A stretch of DNA of 64,000 nt from Serilophus lunatus. Its lineage: Eukaryota > Chordata > Aves > Passeriformes > Eurylaimidae. The stretch spans positions 182,675-246,674 of the forward strand of contig VXBA01004877.1 of assembly GCA_013399895.1 (NCBI GenBank), in the 5' to 3' direction. This document shows, piece after piece, positions 13,773 through 26,107 of this stretch. The first letter of the stretch is position 1; each line of letters opens with the position of its first letter. Made by a program: the position numbers and the translations under genes. The notes beneath the pieces were generated by a model. It made no database searches. It was not told where the DNA came from and was given only the letters and a program-made list of their open reading frames with translations.

Positions 13773-16452
13773 GTCGTTCATGGACCCTCCAGATACATTT
13801 TCATTCAATCATAGAATTCTGTTGGAAAAATAAAAATATAGACTTTGGAAGAAAACAATGTGCACATTTGCTTATTTAAAGAGTTATCAAGAGAAAAACA
13901 AATCTGTTAGTTTTTGCTTTCATTGAATACATAAAGCTTGAAAATTCCCAAGTCACTCCTATATCTCATTAAATAGGATGGTGGAAATTGTATGCATCAT
14001 CATCATGTCTTTGAATGTAGTGTTGTTAAATAAAAAGACACAATTATTTCCTCATTAGGAATTTTAGCTGACTACCTCTTCAGCAATGCTGTTGTGTTCT
14101 GGCTTTTTTTTTTTTTTTAATGTAGCATTTTTTCTTATTTGTAATTCTTGTGTAAACAGATGGGAACATTTTGCATGTAAAATTTAGGGATTATTTAGGG
14201 AAGGGGTAAATGATGAGGTTGTGTGCTTGTTGATACTTCTAACATAAGCTTACAAATTCGTAATTCACTGTGACTATAATTCAAAAAGTTCCCACTCTCC
14301 TGGTCCTGAGTTTTTAGGAACATACATCTATGTATGTACTACTATAATTTCCTCATTTGATCCAGGGAAAGTTTTTGTGTAGGTGGTATAGAACCAGATA
14401 GTTGATTGCTTTCCTTCCTAGCCCACAGAACTGTGGTTTAGATTTAACAGGAAGAAAATGAATAATCAGAGAAATGAAGATGGGAGAAAGAGATTGCTGT
14501 CCTTGGTGTTATCTTTGCAGACAGATTGTTCCGTTTTCTGCAGAAAAAAAATATGACCAGTTTGAGAGGGATCATTTTAGAATGACACCATTTAAATTGG
14601 AATCTTTCAGACATTCAGAAGTTCTTCTGTCATCAATTCCTATGCAGTACTGATTCTTCCCTGGAAACTTCTGATGTCATGCCAACTTACAGAATTGAGG
14701 CATGCAGAATAGGGTTTCACCTGAGCTGCTTTGGCATTGTGAAGATAGCTATTACTAGCACCTACTCCAGGCTTCTTTCAGGACAAACTAGCATGACTTT
14801 GCAACTGATTTACATGGCTGCATATAGCACCGGTGCAAAATCTGTGATAAACTGTCAATATCTGTCAAGGCAGAAATAAATTTGTATGTTAATGGCCTAT
14901 GATTGCAGGGGAAAAGATGATTTCTGTGCTTAAGCATAATCACAACCAGGTGGAAGATACTGTTGTTAGGAATAATATAAGAAATGAGCAGTACTTATTC
15001 CATTAGCAGTTACAGAAAGTACGCCATTACTGTGATTAGGCATCTCAGTGTGAGGACACATTCTTACAACTGAAATCTATACATCCCTCAGAGATTGCCA
15101 AAAATAGGACAGTGAAGCCAGTCAGGACAGAGAAGAAAGCTTTACACAGCTAGGACTGCATGAGAATGCTAGGTTGTCTGAATGATATTACTACACTGGG
15201 ATTTAGCCAGAATAGCTGTCATCTTGTGAAACATGACACATGATTATTGGGTGGGGTTTTTTTTTTTAATTTGGGGTTTGCATCTTGTCCCAGGCATGAA
15301 TATTTGTTTCCACAGTATCCTATTAAGTTGGTTAAGAAATTCATGGTGCTTTTGGTATGTTAGCATGTACAGCATTTCCTACTCTTCACTTTTTATGACG
15401 ACAAAAATGCCGTAGATTTTGTACTGAACAGATGCAACGAATATGCCTGAAGTGGTGAGTTCCTTGTGTTTAATAAATTATGTTGTAGCTGGGGATGTTT
15501 ACATACTTCTGAATTATTCACTATAGCATTTTAGATAATATAGCTTTGTATCTCATTCCATATCCACTCTCAATAAGTTAGTATTTCAACCACAAGCATT
15601 CATCGTGTTAAGAAAAGGAGGAGGGAGGAAGAAGGAAGGGAACAAAGTGTCTGATACTCCTTTTAAACTTGAAGACTAATTGAAGATAATGTGTTTTCTC
15701 TCACATGCCAGAACTGTCTTGTGGATCCTGAGCTATTTTCAGCTCCAGTTATTTGACTTAGTAGAGCTGAGGATCGAGCCCTAGTTTTCCTAGGATCAAA
15801 AAGCTTTTAAAATAAACAGCTGAAAATAGCCTGGTTTATAGGCTTGACTTGGAGAAAAAGGATGAAGTGACAGAGAGGTCACTTTTCTGATTGGACTTAG
15901 AACTAGTAGTAATCATAAGAGACAGAATGAGTTATCCTTAATAAATATGATGAAATTTCTTATACCCTCAATGTCCTTTTTTTCTATAAAATTCAAGATG
16001 TAGAATGGGATGAAGAAAAGAACTTTTCAAGCAACAGTAGGTTGGCCTTTTTTTTTCAGTGTCCTGCTTTTATTTTAATACTGTAAATGCTACCGAAATG
16101 AGTACTAGTATTTTAATAGGTGGAGAAAGGTAGATGGGTCTTGATACTCTCTCTCTGCTTGCCAGGTATTCATCTGAGTGTATCCTACCTGTGCTATAGC
16201 ATGGGAGCCAAGAGTGTATGTTCAGCCCTGCGCTGAGTTCTGTTGACAAAAGGCATTGTAAATTTGGTGCTGTAGGATTCTCTGTTGACTGGTGCTTCCT
16301 GTGGTTCCCAACAGCTTTCCCAAGGAAATGTTCTTCATGACACAACTAAGTATCAAGTAGTGTTCCCCAGGACATGTACTTTATGGCCCAAATGAAGGTA
16401 GTTTCATATGCATAAAAGGATCTGCTAAAATATTCATGCTGGGTTGGGGGAC

Positions 16453-16543
16453 GGATGGATGGATGGATGGATGGATGGATGGATGGATGGATGGATGGAT
16501 GGATGGATGGATGGATGGATGGATGGATGGATGGATGGATGGA
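16453..16543. repeat. (GGAT)n tetranucleotide microsatellite, about 22.7 units
   Basis: An uninterrupted run of GGAT over 91 bases, bordered by acGGAT on the left and GGAcggg on the right. It makes every frame across it look open (Trp-Met-Asp-Gly repeats on +, Ile-His-Pro-Ser on -), which explains the long open frames here. It is 1.8 kb upstream of the first ELMO1 exon. Confidence 0.98.
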
Positions 16544-18346
16544 CGGGCATTTGTGTGTCTGCCAGACCAAGCTGCTCTTAAAATGCACTTTTTGAAATGT
16601 TTGAAAATTGTAGAAAGGGAAGTTTTCTCCTTCCAGGAGCTGATGTCTGATGGGCTTGTGATGTGTATAAAGCAGTTTTATAGTGATAGTAGAAGTTCTG
16701 ACTGATAAATGCATCAATGTCAAAGATGAAAGGTTGAGCTGGGGAAATAACCATGAAGGGTTTTTGTCCATCATTCCGATGAATAGATGAAAGTGAAAAC
16801 AAAACAAAACAACCTTACAAAACAGGAGTTTTTGGAAAACACGACTAAGACATTGTCTTTCTGCCCTAGACTACTACACCCTTCTGCAATACCTACTGCA
16901 TAGATATTTCCATATAAAATCTAAGATTCTAGACATCCTCTTGATTCCCTGTTGCAAAATAATAAGCCTATGATAGTTTTGCTTGTTCACTGGTTCTCCT
17001 AAGCTGGAAATGTACAATCAACAGGTTGTGTGTGCCATCTTCAGCCTAATATCTTTGTCTACTTTTAAAGTCGTGGCAGGCATCTTAGCGTATAGTTTTT
17101 GCTTTCTACTATTTCTAATCTTTTGTGTGACTATGAATTATTGACTAGCTAAAACCCCACCTATGATACCTCTGAAGATAAAATGGGCGAGAAAGTGGAA
17201 TCTCACATTCCTGCCACTTTATAGCCTGACAACTCCACAGAAAGAAAAGTAGTAAAACCTGTGCTTTTGACAGTGAGATGGGTCGATCAGACCCTGAGTA
17301 CACTGTAGAAACAGACTAATGGAAGAAATCTGTGCTGATCTTTGCCAGTTTTCCGTTAGTAAATGCACTTTTAAAGTCTCTGTCAGCTGGGTCTTGCAGA
17401 ATACAAATGCCATTGCAAAGCAGCTAGGGCAATCTTTCTATATCAGAATGATGAGTGGAAAGGGAGACATTGCAAAGGTGATACTGATAAAAGAGCATAG
17501 AAGAAGGCAGGCATTTTTTGATGAAGACAGTACTCGTGGATCTTTGTATTTCTCAGCAGTTCCTGTGGTGTAGCCAGGCAAATGTTCATGTCTAAACCAT
17601 GAACTACATGAAACTTATTCAAATGTACATTTAATTCCATCCAATCAAAGGACTGGCCAGGTTTAATGAATATTTTGAGCAAGTATATTTTTTCATGTAG
17701 TGTGTGAAACTGAACATTTGAAATATGTAAATGTATGTGGAAGCTGATGAGTTCTGGTTATATTTGTTATGTTCATTTATTAACGCTTATAATTGAAATT
17801 CATAGATTCAGCATGTGACAGAAAACACACCTGAATTCCACAAGGTGAATCTGTTTAATTTCAGATAGTTTTTTTCTGAGTCCCTTTAAGAGTCCACAAA
17901 ATCCAATAGAAATAATATAGCTATTTAGTCTATAGTTTTTTTCTAATTTTGGAGTTTATTTGAAATCATTCCATTATCGGTTATATGGTTTGGTGTCAGT
18001 CAGATGGTTTGGTATCTGTTTGTTCAAACATCTGCATTTTCATGTATTTTTAGTCTGTAGTGCTACCAAGGAGTCTATCTGCCATTAAAGACTTCGAGAT
18101 TTGTGCTTCTAAAGCATTCAACCTTTGGGAAATTCCATTCCATAGCTGCAGAAGTGAATTACTGTCATGCCGACCTCATAGTGTTTGCATTTGGTTTTAC
18201 AGTTCTTTCGGGCACAGACCATTTCCTTATTAAGGGTTTTCTGTTGCTGGAATTTTTGACACAGCATGCTAACCTGGTTCTCATCACTGGGGAGCTGATA
18301 GCTTTTGTAAAGATGCTAATTGAGTGATCTTGCTATCTTTTTGCAG

Positions 18347-18451
18347 AATCATGTAAACCCAGCAATGGATTTTACGCAGACCCCTCCAGGAATGCTGGCC
18401 CTTGACAACATGCTGTACTTTGCTAAACATCATCAGGATGCTTATATACGG
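18347..18451 (+). CDS. ELMO1: ELMO1 internal exon encoding about residues 363-397 (ELMO domain)
   Basis: This exon encodes 35 whole codons, from NHVNPAMDFTQ through PPGMLALDNM to KHHQDAYIR, with no stop. It matches vertebrate ELMO1 as I know it; the paralogue ELMO2 differs in the second half (FAKHHQDAYIR is the ELMO1 form). The acceptor is a pyrimidine-rich tract ending ctttttgcag at 18346. A plausible branch point, tgctaat, lies about 30 bases upstream. The donor is CGG|gtaagg at 18452. Both ends are phase 0. The segment lies in the ELMO (CED-12-like) domain, between the N-terminal armadillo-type region and the C-terminal PH domain and proline-rich tail. ELMO1 is a cytoplasmic scaffold that binds DOCK-family exchange factors to activate Rac during engulfment and migration. 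In human numbering this is probably around exon 14, but the number is uncertain. Confidence 0.96.
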
Positions 18452-21400
18452 GTAAGGCTTCTTCTTCCCTTTGAGATCTTTGCAGTTGCTTCTTCACAGT
18501 GACTATGTACTGTTTACAGATGACTTTGAAGAAGAGGTTCAAAATCCTGATATCATTAACAACAAACTATAGGAATGAAAACTGCATGACACTGAAACAT
18601 GACAGAAGTCTGTAAAAGCTTTATATCTCGTCTGTCATTGCTGAGTCAAACATTATAGATATTACTTTTTGCAAATACTACTGTTTGCATAGGCCAGCAA
18701 AGAGAAGGGCAATGTGCCTTTGTCAGATGCATAATGGGTAGGGATGAATTCAGAAATTAGTAATTGTGTAGAATTCTATGACCTGCTCTAAGTCTACTAA
18801 AAACTGTCATGTTTTTTTGTGGAAAGGGGGCTTTGATGAGCAAATATCTTGAGAGGTGACTAAGTTGTCAATGTCCTCAGAGTTAAGATGCTGCCACTAA
18901 AACTACTGTAGTATAAGTGAGGTCATGCTTGCAGTAAAATACATGCAAAGCATCACAGGTCACTTGCATAACCCATTCCTGCCACCTCCCCACTCCATTT
19001 CCTACATTTGTTATTTCAAGGGTAGATAGAGCAAGTTATGTTGCATCCTTACAAAAAGTCATACAGCTGAATAATACCTGCCTCTGAAGAGAGCAACTTT
19101 TCCTGAACTTTACTGAAATCAAGTATTTGCCAAGCAAACATAATGTTAAACGTAGCAAGCAGGATAGTCCAGAAAGTCAGTGTCTGGAGATCACAGGGGT
19201 GGTTTTACTCCCCAAGAAAAAGCGCACATGCAGACCTGCCTAAAGAAGTTTGTGTATAGCAAGGAGACAGTAGACACACTAATCATTTCCACTAATAGTT
19301 CAGTGAGCTTTTACTATGCATTATCATCTTCTTTTGTTCAAAGTAGATTGGTGTCAAAGCTCTAATGGGTTTGTAAAGGGCCTGCCAATATCCGTGGACA
19401 TAATAGTAGACCACAACATTGTAGGATTTGCTCTTTAAATATATTTTTCTCCTCAGTCTGAATCCAGAGATAATTCTTAGAAAAAAACACTAAGAAATTA
19501 GGCAATACAACAGTACATATCAACACCTATAAGCACCTGGGGGACTATTTCACATTCTGGACAAAGAGTATGTTTTCTGGATAAACTCTGCTGACTAGTG
19601 GGTTTGTTTATAAAAAAGGAATCAGCTACTGCTTCTCATTAAAATTTGGTAAAGTCTGGACTGTGCTACTTCACAGACATCTTCGGAAAATTCTAAGTTT
19701 AGAAAGTATACTTAGTAGAGGTACTCAGTGCTTCCAAATGAGACAATTGTGTTTTAAAGACACCTGAAAAAATTTAAAGAGGACAAAAATTCTACTGAAA
19801 TAGAGCTTTCATTGACATCTCTCAATTTTTTTCTCATTTTTAATTTTCGCGTTGCAAATGCTGTCTTAAAAATCGGATTCAGTGAAGGATGTAATTAGCC
19901 ATTCCTTAGAAAGGACTTTGTTGCTGTCTCAGCTCTGTTTCTGTAATGCAGTATTTTTGCTGCTGCATTACTGAGAGTTTTTGGTGTTTTGAGATGCCTG
20001 CTTTTATTCTTGCTTCGTTCCTTTTAGGAGAGCGCCTGAGTGCCTCATGTTATTTCCTGCCTAAGAAACAGTACATATATACTAGAAGTGCCTTACAGAA
20101 GCACTCTTAGATTCAATTGCTTGCCTAAAGCTGCTTTGGGAACTGTAAGCACGCTTTGGGAGTATGTTAGCCTATCCACCACTCCTGAGGAGTTCTACTT
20201 AGTGTTTATACTTGCATTGCTGGCACAGTATGAACACCTCTCAGATGAATGGTGTTGTGCAACTCCTGCAGTGTTGATTGTCTTTAATTGCAAAAAACAC
20301 CTACTTTCTGTCTTTTCATCTCAACTTACTAGCTGCTGTACAGTAGTATCCTGTGGGCCCTGACATGCCTGGGGTTTTTTTGAGTTCCTTATTTCATGTC
20401 TAACTTTACCTTTGCTTCATGGCCCTTGGCTGCTAAAGCTCTGACAACACTAGTTTGATCTACTCTTACAGCCTGTTGACCTTACTTATTTTTTTCAGAT
20501 ATATTTCTATTCCTGTACCCTACCAAAATTTCTCCTGTGGTCAAGCTAAACTTCCCACATGAAATTGTTAGCTGTATAAATGCTACTTGCATATTGAGCA
20601 ACTTGTTTGACACAAGCTCTTCTCTTTTTTCCATTGTTGATACTAGGAAATATTTTAGTTCCTAGGAGGAGAGATTATTTTCAACTTGGACCTTTGCAAT
20701 ACAGTTGATTCCTGTGCCATGGGTTAATTCCTAAGCCCCAAAATGAGATAATATCTCTTCTATGCAGTAATAAGAAATTGAGTTGGAAAACCAGAGTTGA
20801 TTTCAAACGCACTTGAAATATATGTTTTCCCTGAAAGAATGTGGTTATTAAGTAGAGACACTAGCTGTCATCCATAATGCTTTCACTGAATTTATTGATA
20901 GTGCTGCATTTTAATGGGCAGCGTAATTCACTGCAGTCTGACCTGCATGACCCTTAGTTAGGTTTTATTCTTGTGTTAATGAAAATAATGGATAATCACA
21001 AGTTAGAAGAGAATACAGTCAATAAGTAATCTCTTCCCTTTTCATTACTTGTTTTGCCTCTCATATGTGATTCTGCTTGGAAGTAATTTGCATAATAAAT
21101 GGATTCGTTAGGTGGGAAGAATGTCTGAAGCTGAAGTACTCTTTTTGGGGCTGGCAATGGGGCTTGAAAGACCAGTAGAAACTAAGATAGGAAGAGTAAG
21201 TGCAATTGCAGTTTGTTGAAGAACATGGAGCAGATGGGTGACTCTGCATCTTAAAAGCAAAAAGCACTTCAGGATGCAAATATGAGTGTCATACAGTGAA
21301 TGAGGAAACAAAAATAAACAGACTTTTTTTCTCCTGTTTTGTTCTTTTTTGCCTGCTTCCCCACAATACACTACTCTCATTCACCTTTTTCCTGCTGCAT

Positions 21401-24400
21401 ATTTATTCCTGAAATAGCTGTAATATGTTTTCTTTACTTGCTGTCTTCCTTCAGATAAACACTGTGTTTGTGTAGACTTAGAGTTAATGGATTTTGAATC
21501 TCATGTTTTTGTTTGCTATATAATGTGACTGGAGCCTCCAGTAGAAAGGTTGTTTAGTGAACAGTATAAAAAAATATGTTTTCTTTGACTGCATAGTGTC
21601 ATTATCTATCATTTGTATTTAAAAAAAAAAAAGTTTCATATTGAATTAGTTTCCTGCTATCTTTTCTTTTTCTTTTTTAATTAATTGTCTGGTATTATCA
21701 GTGACTGATACGCACTGATGTTTTTAATGTTCCACTTAAATAATCAATCACTATCATCTGAGGCTTGCTTTTAGGGGGTGATGACATAGTATTTAGAATG
21801 CATTGTTGGAAGTAGTGTTGAATCTCTGCAAGAAATTTTAAAATTTTCCATAGGAAATAAATTGGCAGCTTCCCAATCTCTGTAATTATAGGATAGTCAG
21901 AGTGTATAATTAAAGTTAACACTGAAGAAAATGATAGGAATAAAGCTTTGTGGCAGATAATTTTTTTTTTCATTTGTAACAGACAAGTCATGTGTCTTTC
22001 CTGGTTTCAATTTACTTCATTCCAAAACTACTTCAGCTTCACATTCTATTAATTTTCAAATTAAGATTAGAAGTTACCTTTAAGTTACGTCTTGAAATTT
22101 TTCTGACTGGTAACTTATAGCAGTGTGCTTTTGAAACTTTTCTGAGGGTAAAGAGGGTCTGAGGGAAAACCTTTCCATGGAAATACTATTATGCCACCAT
22201 GACCATTACTATTTTTATTTATTGGTGCTTTGTCATTTTGTTAAGGAATTTGTGATGCGAGAGTATTCAGATCCATTTTGTTTTCAAGATACAAAGAGGA
22301 GAGATGTATAAATACGTGAAACTGAAATATTTTGTATGCATAGGTGCTTGGTGTGTATGCGTTTCCCTGGTTTTGTTTTTGTGGTACGCATACGCTTCAG
22401 TGACTGCTAATATTGATGTAAAATAATGATACATACTTATTTTCGTGTAAAGAGTAACCTAAAGGAACCAAACTGATCACTCCTTTTATTTGTAACCCAA
22501 AAAATAAAAATTGGTAGTTGTTGTCCTGTGTTTAAATGTGCCATGTTTGTGCCTGGGTGCTTCTTTAGAAACGCTAGCTTTGAAGTTTGGGTAAGTTGAC
22601 TCCTAGCATGACTCTGCTTCTTTGGGGTGCGATTCTGCCTTGAGAAGACACATACTGTGTCTTGTCATTTTGTTTAAGCACAAGGGATTGGTGCTTCAGG
22701 CAGAAAATTAAAGTTAACAGCTCTGGGTCTGAGCATTGGCTAGCCACCTACTTTGAGTTCTGCCCAGCTGGCTGCCCATGTTTATGCTCAATTCTTTACC
22801 ATTTATTGGATTAGTAGGCTCTTCATTTGTGTAGGAAAATAATAAATGTTCCTCAGAAAAATACCATTTTACGGTAGCCTGAAATTCAAGTCTCATCTGC
22901 CAAAGAGAAGATTTATCCCTTTTCCCACTGATCTTATCTATTTCATCCAAATATTTGTTAGATATTACATGTACAATTTTATGCATAAAATATTGTTGCC
23001 AGTGTGAGAACACAGTGTTGAAATCTGTTATGAAAAGCTTGGTTTATTAATCCTTTGGTGTGTTTTATAATGGATTCAATAATACTAAATTTTTGTGAGT
23101 GGTGTGTAAGTGATATGCCCCTAATTTTTCTGTTCTTTTATTTAATACAAATTTAAAAACTTATTAAAATGTTCCAAATCAAAACAACATTTGGACTTAG
23201 GTTGCACTAAGAATTACTTTTATTACATGAAGATTAGAAGGTGACCTGGTTTATGATCACTAGTAAAAAGTCTCCTTTTCCCTGCATTTGCTGAGCTGGT
23301 TAATTGGTTATTCACACAGTTGCAATGCAGGGACACTTTTTCCCCAGGAGCTGCTGGAGTTGCTATATTTTGGGAGGTTGAAGAGGGAGTTCTTTTGCTT
23401 TTGAGGCTTTCAGAAGCCACAGTGGAGGAGCAGGTGCTGTTTGTGAGTGCCAGTGATGCAGGCAGGAAGATTGCTGGCATTCTGCAGAGACCTTTTAGTA
23501 CTTAAATGGGTTGAGTCACAGTCAGACTGTCTGCCTTATACTTTCTAACCCATGCAGTTGTTGTATAGGAGGCTGCCTACACATCCTTCCACCAATTCAC
23601 AAAGTCTGCTCATGCCTACTCATTCTAGCCTGATCAGATATGAGTCCAACATATAATTTCAGCATTTTCTGAAATAAAGTTGAGCTTGATTTCTGCCATG
23701 CTTCCCCCTCACCTCAAGAAATGATAGGAAAAGGGATGTAATTTATTTCTGTTCTGCAGAATGTAGAGAGAAAAGTGAGCTTTGTTACAAGAGCCTTCCT
23801 GGTGAGTCCTGTGAAGGAATGCAGTTTTGCACATGGGATCTAATTGCCTAAGTGCAGTGGTTCCTAGCCTATTAATGTGTTCTTCTCTTTTCTCTGCCAG
23901 GCTTTCAATTCCCTGTTCTTACCTTTGACTCAGGTATCTTAAGTGTTTTTCTGCCTATCTTTTGTTTCTTCCAAAATATCATGCAACATCTCTGCTTTAT
24001 GTGACAACTCCAAGACCTTTCATTTTGGGTCTAAGGAGATTTTTATGATCTTTACTAACTAGCTCTCCGAACCTCTTGATATTAACCTACAGCACATTGC
24101 TAGAAAACTTGTTCTCTATTAAAACAGGGTCATTTTATATAGTACTACAAAATTGGTCTGTGGAAATGCTTCCTTTTAACAGTACAGAAACACTCATTGA
24201 ATTGTCTACTGAGAGATTGATTAAAAGTATTGATGCAGCTATAGTGAATCTTGCCTTTCAGTTCTATATTTACTTCCTAATCATAATGAATCTCTATTCC
24301 ATTGCCAAGCTCTGATTTTGGTTCAAGAATCTGAGAATTACACCTGCAGTTGCTGTGGGCAGTATACTTTGAGCCAATTTCATCTTTAATGTGAAGGATT

Positions 24401-24819
24401 AGGGGACTGGCTAAGTTGATATTTCTTCCCAGTGAAGGAGAAATATTTCTGTCTGGCGGTTTTAGCCTCCTGGATTTTGATGGGGAAGCTTTTGAATATA
24501 CCTGTCATGAGAACTTTGCCTTTTGTCAGTCGTTAACTGTTATTTGCAGGTATGAGTTTCATTACTGAAGCTGATGCAGACTTTTAAGCTCATGGTAGTC
24601 AAGTGTGGAAAATCCTTAGTTTAGTCTACTGCCTCCCTGAGGGTCTATTTTGTGCTTCTGAGGTAGTGATGCACTCAATGAATAATTCAGTGGAAAATCA
24701 TAAAGGAACGCAACGCTCTCATAAAGTTAGGAAATATTTTGATTTTGGGGTTGGTGTCTTGTTTGGGGGGTTTTTGTGCTGCTGGAGAATTTGCATTATT
24801 CCTCTGATATCTTGGTGTG

Positions 24820-24980
24820 ATATTTAAATTCATTTTAAATTAAAAAATATCTTAAAATCTATCCATTTGCTTATTTCAAGTATTTATATTAAATATATTT
24901 ATTTTCTTTTTTATAAGTTTTATTTATTTAAATAACACTACATTTAAAAATAAATTTTTGAATTTATTTTGTGGCCATGC
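24820..24980. repeat. Very AT-rich low-complexity block
   Basis: About 160 bases dominated by A and T, with many short TTTAAA/TTTATT words. It lies just left of a reverse CR1 fragment, with about 40 bases between. Confidence 0.7.
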
Positions 24981-25019
24981 CTTTGGTAGTTATCTTGTTG
25001 AACTTCTTACAGTTGTCCC

Positions 25020-25213
25020 CATCCCATCAATCCAATCTGTCAAGCTCCATCTATAGAGCCTTCCTGCCCTCCATTAGATCAACACTCCTGCCCAACTTGC
25101 TGTCATCTGTGAACTTATTGAGGGGGCGCTCTGTCCTCTCATCCAAATAATTGATAAAGATGTTAAACAGGACCAGCCACGATACTGAACCCTGGGGAAC
25201 ACCACTTGTGACT
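25020..25213 (-). mobile_element. CR1-family LINE fragment, reverse
   Basis: Bases about 25100-25213 carry the block TGATAAAGATGTTAAACAGG, then ACTGAACCCTGGGGAACACC, then ACTGGCCACTAGCTGGATTT. This is a well-known internal or 3' region of certain avian CR1 families in reverse complement. The left part (from about 25020) matches the same family more weakly. Ends are diffuse and no target duplication was seen. Confidence 0.7.
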
Positions 25214-25233
25214 GGCCACTAGCTGGATTTAGT

Positions 25234-25290
25234 TCCATATTTATATATAGTTATATGTAGTTATATACCTATATATACATATATATATCT
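25234..25290. repeat. TA-rich simple repeat
   Basis: Imperfect TATATA/GTTATA tract (tatatatagttatatgtagt and following), about 20 bases right of the CR1 fragment. Confidence 0.75.
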
Positions 25291-25679
25291 TACAGGTAAT
25301 TAAAAATAATCTACAGATCACAAATACTGTCAAATTCTCATGCCTTAACAGGCTACAGAGTTTCATCTGTAGTAATGTCAAGAAAATGGATAACACTGAT
25401 TCCTTGAAAATTTCACCTCCTTCCCTTTTTAAAAACATTTTCAGACCTCTTCCTTCCTCCTCTTCTGCTAGTCAATTAATCTAATTCTTCATATGATATA
25501 ATTTTCTTCTCATTCTATGCTTCTCTCATGCACTTTTTTTCCATCCGTTTTCTAAACAGCTATTGTTTAGTTGTTTTGGGGGGTTTTTCTTTAAGAACAC
25601 GACTCAGATTTTTCCTGGGTACCCTCTCATGGTAATTTTCTTTTCCTTTTGGTTTGTTTTTATTGACATTTCTCTGGGT

Positions 25680-26107
25680 CCCAAGAAGGGCAATGATGAT
25701 GATGAAGGGTCTAAAGTACAAGTTTGATGAGGAGCAGCTGAGGGTGTTTAACCTGAAGGAATGGAGGCTCAGAGGAGACCTTATCAATCTCTACAATTCC
25801 CTGAAAGGAGGTTGTGACGAAGTAGGTGTCAGCCTCTTCGCCCAAGGAACAAGGCATCGGAAAAGAGGAAATGACCTCGAGTTACACCAGGAGAGGTTTA
25901 GGTTGGCTATCAGGAAAAGTGTCTTCATGGAAAGATTTGTCAACCACTGGAACAGGCTGCCCAAGGGAGGAGTTCAGTCACCCTCCCTGGAGGTATTTAA
26001 CACATGTACATGTGGCACTGAGGGACATGGTTTACTGGTGGCCTTGCAAGTGCTAACACTTGGACATGATCTTAAAGGTCTTTTCCAACTTAAATGATTC
26101 TGTGATG
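25680..26107 (+). mobile_element. CR1 LINE 3' end
   Basis: This is a 5'-truncated CR1 in the same orientation as ELMO1. It contains the AAGGGTCTAAAGTACAAGTT block, the CTGAAAGGAGGTTGT block, AACAGGCTGCCCAAGGGAGG, and the end GGTCTTTTCCAACTTAAATG followed by ATTCTGTGATG. It retains an open frame of 147 codons that reads the CR1 C-terminus and 3' UTR; this is a remnant, not a host gene. Divergence is moderate. Confidence 0.92.

Larger units (their letters stand above)
1..18346 (+). other. ELMO1: 3' part of an ELMO1 intron (upstream exon lies outside the window)
   Basis: No ELMO1 exon was found here. In particular, I did not find the segment that should precede residue 363 (ending KKLGFI). The stretch contains a truncated CR1 (1-957), a candidate CTCF site (7253-7267), a T19 run (10246-10264), a (TTTA)5 tract (13753-13772), a purine-rich patch near 15610-15645 and the (GGAT)n microsatellite (16453-16543). 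The rest, chiefly 960-7250, 7270-13750 and 13775-16450, is AT-rich sequence in which I recognise nothing. Short open frames here lack codon patterns or known motifs and are taken as chance. Confidence 0.85.

Noticed and set aside
16346..16807. Open frames of 153 codons (- strand) and 89 codons (+ strand)
   Set aside because: They are created by the (GGAT)n array, which has no stop in any frame.
25654..26097. 147-codon open frame on the + strand
   Set aside because: It is the 3' part of a CR1 element with mutations, not a host gene.
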